Shown one piece after another: positions 35,805 through 44,211 of a DNA stretch of 64,000 nt (position 1 is the first letter of the stretch; each line of letters opens with the position of its first letter). Source of the DNA: an uncultured Lachnospiraceae bacterium. GTDB taxonomy: Bacteria > Bacillota > Clostridia > Lachnospirales > Lachnospiraceae. The notes beneath the pieces are model-generated. The model was not told where the DNA came from and did no database searches. It was given only the letters and a program-made list of their open reading frames with translations. The position numbers and the translations under genes were made by a program. The stretch is taken from assembly GCA_934320845.1 (NCBI GenBank), contig CAKRFU010000013.1, positions 1-64,000 on the forward strand, read 5' to 3'.

Positions 35805-36617
35805 ATGAAACGAATAAAACTGACGGTGGCATACGACGGTACAAATTATCATGGCTGGCAGATACAGCCGAATGCGGTTACAGTTGAAGGTGAATTAAAT
35901 AAAGCTGTATCAGAGCTTACCGGGGAACATATAGAAATTATAGGGGCAAGCAGAACCGATGCGGGGGTGCATGCTCTTGGCAATGTGGCTGTGTTTGATA
36001 CAGAGAGCAGGATACCGGGAGAAAAGTTTTCATATGCGCTAAATCAAAGACTTCCGGAAGATATAATAATACAAAGTTCAGAAGAAGTGGCTTTAGACTT
36101 TCACCCACGCTATCAGGAATGCAGAAAAACATATGAATACACTATTTTAAACAGAAAATTTCCGTTACCTGAATATAGAAATACGGCACATTTTGATTAT
36201 GGAAATCTTGATGTGAAAGCAATGCAGGATGCATGCAAAGCTTTTATCGGGGAACATGACTTTGCGGGATTTTGTTCAGCGGGAGCGCAGGTAAAAACAA
36301 CAGTCAGGACAATATACAGTTTAGAGGTCGAGTGTATAGAGTTTGGGAAAGCAAAGCCGGGCGGTGAAAAAAGTGAAGATTTGTCTGCCGGGACGGATAA
36401 ACAAAAAGAAAATGACAGGATTATAAGAATAAGAGTAAACGGAAACGGTTTCCTTTATAATATGGTGCGTATAATTGCGGGAACACTTCTCGAAGTGGGA
36501 AAAGGAAATATACCATCTGAAAAGATTGGAGAAATAATAGCTTCAACTGACAGGGCGAAAGCGGGGCCGACAGCACCGGCAAGGGGACTTAAGCTTGTGG
36601 AGATTAGGTATGTGTAA
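35805..36617 (+). CDS. truA: tRNA pseudouridine synthase A, copy 1
   Basis: The 270-residue protein has the catalytic aspartate D52 in GASRTDAGVHALGNV, the YDGTNYHGWQ start and the FLYNMVRIIAG motif near the C terminus. TruA makes pseudouridine at positions 38-40 of the tRNA anticodon arm. An insertion of about 25 charged residues (around 187-211) is unusual. AAGGAG precedes the ATG, nine bases after the DUF5668 gene. A second truA lies at 41193, so one copy may have shifted target. Confidence 0.92.
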   Translation: MKRIKLTVAYDGTNYHGWQIQPNAVTVEGELNKAVSELTGEHIEIIGASRTDAGVHALGNVAVFDTESRIPGEKFSYALNQRLPEDIIIQSSEEVALDFHPRYQECRKTYEYTILNRKFPLPEYRNTAHFDYGNLDVKAMQDACKAFIGEHDFAGFCSAGAQVKTTVRTIYSLEVECIEFGKAKPGGEKSEDLSAGTDKQKENDRIIRIRVNGNGFLYNMVRIIAGTLLEVGKGNIPSEKIGEIIASTDRAKAGPTAPARGLKLVEIRYV

Positions 36618-36754
36618 AAATTGTATATTTGTGATATCCTACGCACTTGCAATGAATCCACGATTATGCTATTATCTCGTTTGTGAGCGGTATTCGGATT
36701 AAAAGGAAACTGCATCAGAGATAATGTGACCTCTGCTGATGTGGAGGTGGTAAT

Positions 36755-37615
36755 ATAAACATAGGTTTTATAGGAGCAGGAGCTGTTGCTTGCAGTATGG
36801 GAAAATATCTCAGTGAAAACAGCAGTATTGCAAAAATTAAAGGTTATTATAGTAGGACGAAAAAAAGCGCGGACATTGCGGCGACTTTTACAAACTCTAC
36901 AGCATATGATTCATCAGAAGAATTGGTGAAAGAATGTGATATCGTATGCGTAGCGACACCTGATGATAGCATTTTAAAAGTATGGGAACAGATTAAAGAT
37001 TTTAATCTGCATAAAAAAATTATATGTCATTTTAGCGGTTCATTATCATCTGATATTTTTTCCGGGATAGAGAAAACCGGAGCAGAAAAAATTTCTATTC
37101 ATCCAATGTACGCGTTTAGCGACAAATTCACATCATATAAGCAATTAAATACAGCAAGGCTTACAATTGAAGGCAGTAAAGAGGCGGTAAAAGTCATAAA
37201 GGAGCTTTTTGGAGCTGAATTGAAACATCACATTTTTGAACTGAAAGCTTCAGATAAGGTAAAATATCATGCGGCAGCGGCGTTTGCGAGCAATTATATT
37301 GTTGGAATTATTGATGTCGCACTTGAACTTTTGAAAAATTGTGGTTTTACTGATAAAGATGCCGTATCTCTTTTGGAACCATTGATTACAGGAAATGTTA
37401 AATCTGTGCTTCAAAATGGAACAAAAGATGCATTGACAGGTCCGGTTATCAGAAATGATATTGGAACAGTAAAAAAACATATAGAAGCACTCGAAGAAAA
37501 AGATATGATTGACATATATAAGAGTGTAGGAAAAAGGCTTGTGGATATTTCAAAGCAAAAATATTCCGATAGGGATTATGGTGAATTGGAAGATATTTTT
37601 TCTAAAAGACAGTAA
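36755..37615 (+). CDS. panG: Probable PanG-type ketopantoate reductase, ATA start
   Basis: The protein has an N-terminal Rossmann domain and a C-terminal DUF2520 domain. This architecture matches the PanG ketopantoate reductases described from Francisella and clostridia, which make pantoate from ketopantoate. The gene lies directly upstream of panB, panC, panD and coaBC, with no other reductase nearby. The nucleotide-binding motif NIGFIGAGAVACSM is encoded upstream of the first ATG (36797), in the same open frame. GGAGGTGG at 36743-36750 points to initiation at ATA 36755 (286 residues). No ATG, GTG or TTG exists between the upstream in-frame stop and 36797. Starting at 36797 would delete the cofactor site. 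Confidence 0.72.
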   Translation: MNIGFIGAGAVACSMGKYLSENSSIAKIKGYYSRTKKSADIAATFTNSTAYDSSEELVKECDIVCVATPDDSILKVWEQIKDFNLHKKIICHFSGSLSSDIFSGIEKTGAEKISIHPMYAFSDKFTSYKQLNTARLTIEGSKEAVKVIKELFGAELKHHIFELKASDKVKYHAAAAFASNYIVGIIDVALELLKNCGFTDKDAVSLLEPLITGNVKSVLQNGTKDALTGPVIRNDIGTVKKHIEALEEKDMIDIYKSVGKRLVDISKQKYSDRDYGELEDIFSKRQ

Positions 37616-37753
37616 ATACAAAGATGGAAATGTACCTGAAATCCGATACGTTTCAAAATAACAGTTTTTGGATATGCAATTTTAGTGATGCAGTCCAAAT
37701 AAAGAAATCTGACCTGAAATAAAGAGGCAGATATTCGGAAAGGAATTTATAAT

Positions 37754-38581
37754 ATGAAAAACACAGTAAGAACATTTCAGATGGCAAAGGAAAAGGGCGA
37801 GAAGATTACAATGCTTACAGCCTATGATTATTCAACAGCGAGACTTATGGAAGAAGCAGGAATAAATGCTATTCTTGTAGGAGATTCTCTCGGAAATACA
37901 ATTCTTGGGTATGAAGACACTATCTCAGTTACAGTTGATGATATGATACATCACGGAGCAGCCGTTGCCAGAGGAACAAGTGATACTATGGTTGTTATAG
38001 ATATGCCGTTTATGTCATACCAGACAGGAACAAGAGATGCACTTATAAATGCAGGAAGACTGATGAAAGAAGGCCGTGCAGGTGCAGTGAAACTTGAAGG
38101 TGGAGCAAGTGTATGCCCACAGATAAAGGCTATAACAGAAGCAGGAATACCAGTTATGGCACATTTAGGACTTACACCGCAGTCTGTAAATGCATTTGGC
38201 GGTAACAGAGTTCAGGGTAAGACAGAAGCAGCGGCAAAGAAACTTATTGAAGATGCACTTGCAGTACAGGAGGCAGGAGCATTTGCGGTTGTATTAGAAT
38301 GTATTCCTGAAAAACTTGCAAAAATTGTTACGGAAAAACTTGATATTCCGACTATCGGAATTGGTGCAGGCGCAGGTTGTGACGGACAAATACTTGTATA
38401 TCAGGATATGCTTGGAATGTTTTCAGATTATGTGCCTAAGTTTGTCAAGAAATTTGCAAATGTTGGTGATGTGATGAAGCAGGCATTTAAGGATTATATC
38501 AATGAAGTTTCAGCAGGAACATATCCGGCTCAGGAGCACACATTTAAAATCGATGAGGATGTTTTGGAAAAGTTGTATTAA
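37754..38581 (+). CDS. panB: 3-methyl-2-oxobutanoate hydroxymethyltransferase
   Basis: The 275-residue protein has the PanB signatures [28 protein letters not shown], and [14 protein letters not shown] with GKTE following. It adds a hydroxymethyl group from methylene-tetrahydrofolate to ketoisovalerate, giving ketopantoate, the first step to pantothenate. GGAAAGGA precedes the ATG. It follows the panG-like gene by 138 bases and precedes panC by 94. Confidence 0.97.
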   Translation: MKNTVRTFQMAKEKGEKITMLTAYDYSTARLMEEAGINAILVGDSLGNTILGYEDTISVTVDDMIHHGAAVARGTSDTMVVIDMPFMSYQTGTRDALINAGRLMKEGRAGAVKLEGGASVCPQIKAITEAGIPVMAHLGLTPQSVNAFGGNRVQGKTEAAAKKLIEDALAVQEAGAFAVVLECIPEKLAKIVTEKLDIPTIGIGAGAGCDGQILVYQDMLGMFSDYVPKFVKKFANVGDVMKQAFKDYINEVSAGTYPAQEHTFKIDEDVLEKLY

Positions 38582-38675
38582 TTTTTAGCTTGAAATTTGT
38601 GAATAAAATTTAGGCTGTGAGGATTGCACAGTTATAATAAAAATATTTTGTTTTAATAGATTGGAGTAAGAAATC

Positions 38676-39521
38676 ATGGAAATTACAGGTAGTATAAAGA
38701 GAGTCAGAGAACAGGTCAGAGAGTGGAGAAAGGAAGGACTTACAGTTGGTCTTGTGCCTACTATGGGATACCTTCATGAGGGACATAAAAGTCTTATAGA
38801 CAAGGCTGTTGCCCAAAATGATAAGGTTGTTGTAAGTGTATTTGTAAATCCTATGCAGTTTGGCCCTACAGAGGATTTAGAGAGCTATCCGAGAGATATG
38901 GATAGAGATGCAGCCCTTTGTGAAAAAGCAGGAGCAGCACTTATTTTCCATCCGGAACCTGAGGAGATGTATGATGATAATTTCTCTTCATTTGTTGATA
39001 TGAACACACTTACGGGTGGTCTTTGTGGAAAGACAAGACCTATTCATTTCCGTGGAGTTTGTACCGTTGTTGCAAAGTTATTTAATATTGTTACACCTGA
39101 CAGGGCTTACTTTGGTCAGAAAGATGCACAGCAGCTTGCAGTTATCAGACATATGGTAAATGATTTAAGTTTTGGAATTGAGATTGTAGGATGTCCTATT
39201 ATCCGTGAGGAAGATGGTCTTGCAAAGAGCTCAAGAAATACTTATCTTAGCGAAGAGGAACGCAAGGCAGCACTTGTTCTCAGCCGTTCGTTAAAAGAGG
39301 GCAGAAAACTTGCTGATGCAGGTGAGAAAGATGCGGCAAAGGTAAAGAAAGCGATTACGGATATAATTGAAAAAGAACCTCTTGCAAAGATTGATTATGT
39401 TGAGGTTGTTGACTGGAATACACTTGAGCCTGTAGAGAAGATAGACGGACCTATTCTTACAGCTATAGCCGTGTATATTGGAAAGACAAGACTTATTGAT
39501 AATTTTATTGTTGAAGATTAA
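38676..39521 (+). CDS. panC: Pantothenate synthetase
   Basis: The 281-residue protein has the nucleotidyltransferase HIGH-type motif MGYLHEGHKSLI, FVNPMQFGPTEDL, the FGQKDAQQ motif and KSSRNTYLS. It joins pantoate and beta-alanine with ATP to give pantothenate. TTGGAG lies about 12 bases before the ATG. The beta-alanine would come from PanD, encoded next. Confidence 0.97.
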   Translation: MEITGSIKRVREQVREWRKEGLTVGLVPTMGYLHEGHKSLIDKAVAQNDKVVVSVFVNPMQFGPTEDLESYPRDMDRDAALCEKAGAALIFHPEPEEMYDDNFSSFVDMNTLTGGLCGKTRPIHFRGVCTVVAKLFNIVTPDRAYFGQKDAQQLAVIRHMVNDLSFGIEIVGCPIIREEDGLAKSSRNTYLSEEERKAALVLSRSLKEGRKLADAGEKDAAKVKKAITDIIEKEPLAKIDYVEVVDWNTLEPVEKIDGPILTAIAVYIGKTRLIDNFIVED

Positions 39522-39550
39522 AGATTAGGCAAACAGAAATGAGGTAGAAT

Positions 39551-39949
39551 ATGACAGTTACAATGCTTAAAGGTAAGATTCACAGAGCAGTAGTGAAACA
39601 GGCTGAATTAAATTATGTAGGAAGTATTACTGTTGACCCTGAGCTTATGGAAGCCGCAGGAATATACGAATATGAACTTGTACAGATAGTAGATGTTGAA
39701 AATGGAAACAGATTTGAAACATATACAATAGCAGGTGAGCCGGGAAGCGGAATGATATGTTTAAACGGTGCAGCAGCAAGACAGGTACAGGTAGGCGACC
39801 ATGTTATTATTATGTGCTATTGTCAGATGTCACCGGAGGAAGTTAAAGAGCATACGCCGAAGGTAGTATTTGTTGATGACGAAAACAAGATTGCCAAGGT
39901 GTCATCTTATGAGAAATACGGAACACTTACACAGGAAGCGGCTAAATGA
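39551..39949 (+). CDS. panD: Aspartate 1-decarboxylase
   Basis: The 132-residue proenzyme has the self-cleavage site G24-S25 in NYVGSITVD, whose serine becomes the pyruvoyl cofactor. [15 protein letters not shown] before it and the later [12 protein letters not shown] are standard for PanD. It makes beta-alanine for pantothenate. GAGGTAG precedes the ATG. Confidence 0.97.
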   Translation: MTVTMLKGKIHRAVVKQAELNYVGSITVDPELMEAAGIYEYELVQIVDVENGNRFETYTIAGEPGSGMICLNGAAARQVQVGDHVIIMCYCQMSPEEVKEHTPKVVFVDDENKIAKVSSYEKYGTLTQEAAK

Positions 39950-39976
39950 TGACAGTTTAGAAACGGAGATAAAGTT

Positions 39977-41173
39977 ATGTTAAAAGGAAAGACAGTTGTT
40001 TTGGGGGTAACGGGGAGTATAGCGGCATATAAAATTGCAAATCTTGCGAGTATGCTGTCAAAACTTCATGCGGACATACATGTTTTGATGACTCAGAATG
40101 CAACAAATTTTATAAATCCAATTACATTTGAAACACTTACCGGAAACAAATGTCTTATAGATACATTTGACAGAAATTTTCAGTTTAATGTTGAACATGT
40201 GTCACTTGCGAAAAAAGCGGATGTAGTTCTTATAGCACCTGCATCGGCAAATGTTATTGGAAAGCTTGCGAACGGAATAGCAGATGATATGTTGACTACA
40301 ACTGTTATGGCATGTAAGTGTAAGAAGATAATTTCGCCTGCCATGAATACAAATATGTATGAAAATCCGATAGTTCAGGATAATATAGCCAAGTTAAAAC
40401 GATTTGGAATGCAGGTTATTGAACCTGATGTCGGACTTCTTGCATGTAAGGATGTTGGTGCGGGAAAGATGCCATCGGAAGAAACACTTCTTGACTTTAT
40501 TTTACAGGAAATATTATTTGAGAAAGATTTAGCCGGAAAAAGTGTGCTTGTGACAGCAGGACCTACAATGGAAGCAATAGACCCTGTCAGATTTATCTCA
40601 AATCATTCAACCGGAAAAATGGGTTATGCGGTGGCAAAAACAGCCGCAAGACGAGGAGCGAAAGTAACACTTGTAAGCGGACCTGTAAATCTTTTACCGC
40701 CACGCTTCGTAGAAACTGTGCAGATAAAAAGTGCCGCCCAGATGTATGAGGAAGTCATAAAAAGAGCCGACGAACAGGATATAATCATAAAAGCGGCGGC
40801 GGTAGCCGATTATACACCTGAAAACACAGCCGATGAAAAGATAAAGAAAAAAGACGGTGGTGAAATGTCGATACCACTTAAGCGGACAAAAGACATTCTC
40901 AAAACCCTTGGAGAAAACAAAAAAGAAAATCAGTTTATCTGCGGATTTTCCATGGAAACACAGAATATGCTGGAAAATTCAAAGAAGAAACTTGAAAAGA
41001 AAAATGTGGATATGATAGTAGCCAACAATCTCAAAGTAGCAGGAGCAGGCTTTGGAACAGACACAAATATAGTCACGCTCATCACGAAAGATACGATCAG
41101 GGAGCTGCCGAAGATGAGCAAAGAAGATGTGGCAGCAGCTATACTTGATGAGATTGCGAAAAAGATATATTAA
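39977..41173 (+). CDS. coaBC: Bifunctional CoaBC (PPC decarboxylase/synthetase)
   Basis: The 398-residue protein fuses CoaC and CoaB. The flavin decarboxylase part (1-180) has LGVTGSIAAYK, the H-containing VEHVSLAKKADVV, and PAMNTNMYENP with the ACKDVGAGKMP substrate clamp. The synthetase part (about 185-398) has TAGPTMEAIDPVRFISNHS and KIKKKDGG. It turns 4'-phosphopantothenate into 4'-phosphopantetheine. It is the last gene of the plus-strand pantothenate block and converges on truA copy 2 with only 19 bases between; no terminator hairpin is seen there. Confidence 0.97.
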   Translation: MLKGKTVVLGVTGSIAAYKIANLASMLSKLHADIHVLMTQNATNFINPITFETLTGNKCLIDTFDRNFQFNVEHVSLAKKADVVLIAPASANVIGKLANGIADDMLTTTVMACKCKKIISPAMNTNMYENPIVQDNIAKLKRFGMQVIEPDVGLLACKDVGAGKMPSEETLLDFILQEILFEKDLAGKSVLVTAGPTMEAIDPVRFISNHSTGKMGYAVAKTAARRGAKVTLVSGPVNLLPPRFVETVQIKSAAQMYEEVIKRADEQDIIIKAAAVADYTPENTADEKIKKKDGGEMSIPLKRTKDILKTLGENKKENQFICGFSMETQNMLENSKKKLEKKNVDMIVANNLKVAGAGFGTDTNIVTLITKDTIRELPKMSKEDVAAAILDEIAKKIY

Positions 41174-41192
41174 TTTTGCTTGCGTCGATAAA

Positions 41193-41930
41193 TCAATAAT
41201 CTACATCAACTAAACAAAGTCCCTGTGGCGGAGCTGTAAAACCGGCTGCGTCACGGGATTTTTTTTCTATTATAGCTGGAATATCATCGCAGGAAATTTC
41301 ATGCGTTCCAACCATAAGCAGAGTTCCCGTGAGTATTCGTACCATATGATACAAAAATCCGTTTCCGTAAAAGTCAATTGTTATTATCCCATCAGAATTG
41401 TTAATCTGTATGTCTGAAATTTTGCGGATTGTGGATTTCTTCATGCGTTTATTGTCACAAAAACTTTTAAAATCATGCTCACCGATAAGCAGTCCGGCAG
41501 CTTTTTTCATCGCATCAATATCATAGTTTTCAGTAAGTCTTGTCATATATTTTCGCTGAAATACATTTGCGACTTCGCCGTTATCAATAGTATATCTGTA
41601 ATGTTTTCCTTTTGCGTTAAGTCTTGCATGAAATCGGTTATCAGTTTTTTCTACGCTCAAAATGCGTATATCAAGCGGCAGATAGTTGTTTAGATAATCC
41701 CTTATATCAGTTTCGGATAAAGTGGCATTTGTTTTAAAATTTGCTATCTGTTTTATTGCGTGAACTCCTGCATCTGTTCTGCCTGAACCATGAATTTCTA
41801 TTTCTTCACCGGTTATTTTGCTTAAGATATTTTCTATTTTTCCCTGAATGGTGTTGTCGGTATTGCCCTGTTTCTGCCATCCGCTGAAGCGTGTTCCGTC
41901 ATATTGTATTGTAAGTTTAAAATTTGTCAT
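41193..41930 (-). CDS. truA: tRNA pseudouridine synthase A, copy 2
   Basis: The 245-residue protein has D53 in GSGRTDAGVHAIK, the YDGTRFSGWQKQG start and FLYHMVRILTG. It clearly differs from copy 1 at 35805, so the pair is not a recent duplication. I start at 41930, six bases after GAGG; an alternative ATG at 41942 overlaps the upstream stop. TruA normally occurs once in Proteobacteria, but two copies are known in some Firmicutes. Confidence 0.92.
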   Translation of the reverse strand: MTNFKLTIQYDGTRFSGWQKQGNTDNTIQGKIENILSKITGEEIEIHGSGRTDAGVHAIKQIANFKTNATLSETDIRDYLNNYLPLDIRILSVEKTDNRFHARLNAKGKHYRYTIDNGEVANVFQRKYMTRLTENYDIDAMKKAAGLLIGEHDFKSFCDNKRMKKSTIRKISDIQINNSDGIITIDFYGNGFLYHMVRILTGTLLMVGTHEISCDDIPAIIEKKSRDAAGFTAPPQGLCLVDVDY

Positions 41931-41938
41931 AATAATCC

Positions 41939-42253
41939 TCATTTAAGCACAGTTTTTGTACAAAATCGCATAGTATCAGTAAATATCTTAGTATCAATGA
42001 CTTTTTTTTGATATTCCTCAAAAGTATATTTGCATACTATGTTTAACTGTTCCCACAATATTTTGATGCCATCAACATCATCATTTAAAATTTGTTGAAG
42101 TTCGTTGATTCCATGTTCCCATTCAGTGAGTATAAAAAGTTTATTATATATATTTTCAGGAATGTCTTTAGTCCTTGTTGCTTCATATTTGTTAAGTTTT
42201 TCAGTTACTTCAATAGGAAGTGCAAGCAATTCATATAATTTGTTATTAGTCAT
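41939..42253 (-). CDS. Short protein, likely N-terminal domain of a DUF5596 acyltransferase
   Basis: The 104-residue protein has no clear catalytic motif. Its later half (GIKILWEQLNIVCKYTFEEY, then IDTKIFTDTMRFCTKTV) resembles, from memory, the helical N-terminal region of DUF5596 acyltransferases, which are about 270 residues long. If so, the gene is a truncated remnant. It is nevertheless preceded by AGGAT and is followed at once by truA copy 2, so it could be retained. I cannot confirm the family here. Confidence 0.5.
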   Translation of the reverse strand: MTNNKLYELLALPIEVTEKLNKYEATRTKDIPENIYNKLFILTEWEHGINELQQILNDDVDGIKILWEQLNIVCKYTFEEYQKKVIDTKIFTDTMRFCTKTVLK

Positions 42254-42278
42254 AAGAATATCCTATCTTTTCTATTTT

Positions 42279-42316
42279 ATGATATTTGGAGCAGAATATA
42301 TTTTAGCCCCAACTCA
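42279..42316. repeat. Dispersed palindromic repeat, degenerate copy 3
   Basis: ATGAT, GGAGCAGAATATATTTTAGCC and ACTCAT line up with the family seen at 5197, with more mismatches; TTTTAGCCCCAAC is the best-kept part. It lies upstream of the minus-strand gene, in the divergent gap. The remainder of 42254-42449 is AT-rich with no gene seen. Confidence 0.45.
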
Positions 42317-42449
42317 TACCAAAGATTACTTCTTGCATCATAATATCAGAAATAAGGTAGAAATTTCTATAAAAATGCATTTATTTGTAAAAAATAAACA
42401 ATGGAATTTGGCAATAAAGATTAAAAATGTATAAAATAACCAAAAAATA

Positions 42450-42478
42450 TTGACGATGAATTTTATCAGTGTTAAGAT
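42450..42478 (+). promoter_or_regulatory. Sigma-A promoter of the alcohol dehydrogenase gene
   Basis: TTGACG at 42450-42455 and TAAGAT at 42473-42478 are 17 bases apart. The leader to the gene is about 190 bases. Within it a 6-bp inverted repeat, TGCATA and TATGCA at 42585-42604 with eight bases between, could be an operator. No Rex consensus is seen. Confidence 0.5.
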
Positions 42479-42676
42479 AGAAAAGAAGTTGGGAGAAAAA
42501 CTTTAGCAAAATTGAAGTTGTTGAAAATATAAAACTGATTATATTTTTGCAACAGATATTAATTAGGGTAATAAATGATTGTCTTGCATACAGTTAATTA
42601 TGCATGGCAGCGATAAATATTTTTAGACTGCTTATTTTTACACGATTTCAGCAGTCGGTAAGGAGGGTTTTAGATA

Positions 42677-43888
42677 ATGGCAAGATTTACATTACCAAGA
42701 GATTTATATCATGGAAAGGGTTCTTTGGAAGCATTGAAGGACTTTGACGGAAAGAGAGCTATTGTATGCGTTGGCGGAGGCTCTATGAAAAGAAACGGAT
42801 TTCTCGATAGAGCGATAGGTTATCTTAAAGAAGCAGGTATGGAGGTAGAACTTTTTGAGGGCATTGAACCTGATCCGTCAGTAGAAACCGTTATGCGTGG
42901 GGCGGAAGTTATGCAGAAGTTCCAGCCTGACTGGATTGTTGCTATGGGTGGAGGCTCTCCTATAGATGCCGCAAAGGCTATGTGGATTAAATATGAGTAT
43001 CCTGATGTGACATTTGAGGATATGTGTAAGGTATTTGGACTTCCAAAGCTCAGACAGAAAGCTCATTTTTGTGCCATTTCTTCAACATCGGGCACAGCTA
43101 CCGAGGTTACTGCATTCTCAATTATTACTGATTATGAGAAGGGGATCAAATATCCTATAGCAGATTTTGAAATTACACCTGATGTGGCTATTGTAGATCC
43201 TGAACTTGCAGAGACTATGCCAGTCAAACTTGTTGCACATACAGGTATGGATGCTATGACACATGCTATAGAGGCATATGTATCAACGGCAAATTGTAAT
43301 TATACAGATCCGCTTGCAATATGGGCTATCAAGATGATTCAGAAACATCTTGTAAAATCATACAATGAGGATATGGAGAGCAGAGATCAGATGCATGATG
43401 CACAGTGTCTTGCAGGTATGTCATTCTCGAATGCACTTCTTGGAATCGTACATTCTATGGCACATAAGACAGGTGCAGCTTTTAAAAACGGACATATCAT
43501 TCACGGAGCAGCTAATGCCATGTATCTTCCGAAAGTTATCAAATACAACAGTAAGGATGATACGGCAAAGAAACGCTATGGTGAGATAGCTGATTATATG
43601 GGACTTGGCGGAAGCAGTGATGATGAAAAAGTAGATTTGCTTATCAAATATCTCCGTCAGATGAACGATGACCTTAATATTCCTCATTGCATTAAGAATT
43701 ATGGGGAAGGCGGACTTCCGGCAGAAGAGGGAATTGTACCTGAGGATGAATTCCTTGAAAAACTTCATGATATAGCAGCGAATGCAATTCTTGATGCATG
43801 TACAGGTTCAAATCCTCGTCAGCCATCACAGGAGGAGATGGAGAAACTTCTTAAGTGTTGCTACTATGACACAGAAGTTGATTTCTAA
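42677..43888 (+). CDS. Iron-containing alcohol dehydrogenase
   Basis: The 403-residue protein has the NAD-binding GGGSPIDAAKAM, and the iron ligands can be placed at D192, H196 (GMDAMTHAIEAY), H259 (GIVHSMAHK) and H273 (NGHIIHGAANA). It matches group III butanol/1,3-propanediol type dehydrogenases that reduce aldehydes or ketones with NAD(P)H during fermentation. The exact substrate cannot be told. AAGGAGGG precedes the ATG. It is a single gene with its own promoter. Confidence 0.9.
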   Translation: MARFTLPRDLYHGKGSLEALKDFDGKRAIVCVGGGSMKRNGFLDRAIGYLKEAGMEVELFEGIEPDPSVETVMRGAEVMQKFQPDWIVAMGGGSPIDAAKAMWIKYEYPDVTFEDMCKVFGLPKLRQKAHFCAISSTSGTATEVTAFSIITDYEKGIKYPIADFEITPDVAIVDPELAETMPVKLVAHTGMDAMTHAIEAYVSTANCNYTDPLAIWAIKMIQKHLVKSYNEDMESRDQMHDAQCLAGMSFSNALLGIVHSMAHKTGAAFKNGHIIHGAANAMYLPKVIKYNSKDDTAKKRYGEIADYMGLGGSSDDEKVDLLIKYLRQMNDDLNIPHCIKNYGEGGLPAEEGIVPEDEFLEKLHDIAANAILDACTGSNPRQPSQEEMEKLLKCCYYDTEVDF

Positions 43889-43900
43889 GAGAAAATAATC

Positions 43901-43929
43901 TTGCTTTTGAATAGCGGATGTAGTAACAT
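43901..43929 (+). promoter_or_regulatory. Promoter of the fluoride riboswitch transcript
   Basis: TTGCTT at 43901-43906 and TAACAT at 43924-43929 are 17 bases apart. The predicted start falls within a few bases of the riboswitch aptamer at 43940. Confidence 0.5.
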
Positions 43930-43939
43930 TAACCGAGTG

Positions 43940-44070
43940 AGGGAATGAAGTTCTCCCGAGGGAAACCTAAACTGCTTATAATAGCTGATGACTTCTACGA
44001 TTATTACAGATGTATTGCGTACATATTTTGCTTTACATTATATTTAAATCGTAGAAAACATCAGCTTTTT
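43940..44070 (+). ncRNA. Fluoride riboswitch with terminator platform
   Basis: The crcB aptamer is recognisable. P1 is GGGA/TCCC (43941-43944, 43954-43957) around a loop with ATGAAGT. The 3' core is GCTGATGACTTCTAC (43984-43998), and GAAGT at 43947-43951 pairs with ACTTC at 43991-43995 as the pseudoknot. The same 3' strand (43984-44002) can instead pair with 44047-44065 over 17 bp with a small internal loop, followed by TTTTT. So the terminator and aptamer exclude each other, which predicts that fluoride switches transcription on. A ten-base insertion (about 43958-43967) distinguishes it from the minimal aptamer. The CLC-F gene follows. Confidence 0.92.
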
Positions 44071-44089
44071 ATTTATGGATATTTGTAAT

Positions 44090-44124
44090 ATGATGTTGGG
44101 GTCAAAAGGTATTTGTGCCTGATG
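44090..44124. repeat. Dispersed palindromic repeat, copy 4
   Basis: Read on the minus strand it gives TTTTGACCCCAACATCAT at one end, matching copy 2 almost exactly, while the other arm is degenerate (ATCAGGCACAAA). It lies between the riboswitch terminator and the antiporter start. Confidence 0.6.
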
Positions 44125-44211
44125 GATGAAATATAGGAGTTTATGTTTTGATGGCGAAGGAATAGAACTATTTTCCTGAGAAAAATTGATTAATTTATAA
44201 GGGAGCAAAAA

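Noticed and set aside
42585..42604. Rex operator before the alcohol dehydrogenase
   Set aside because: The TGCATA/TATGCA repeat does not match the TTGTGAAN-type Rex consensus.
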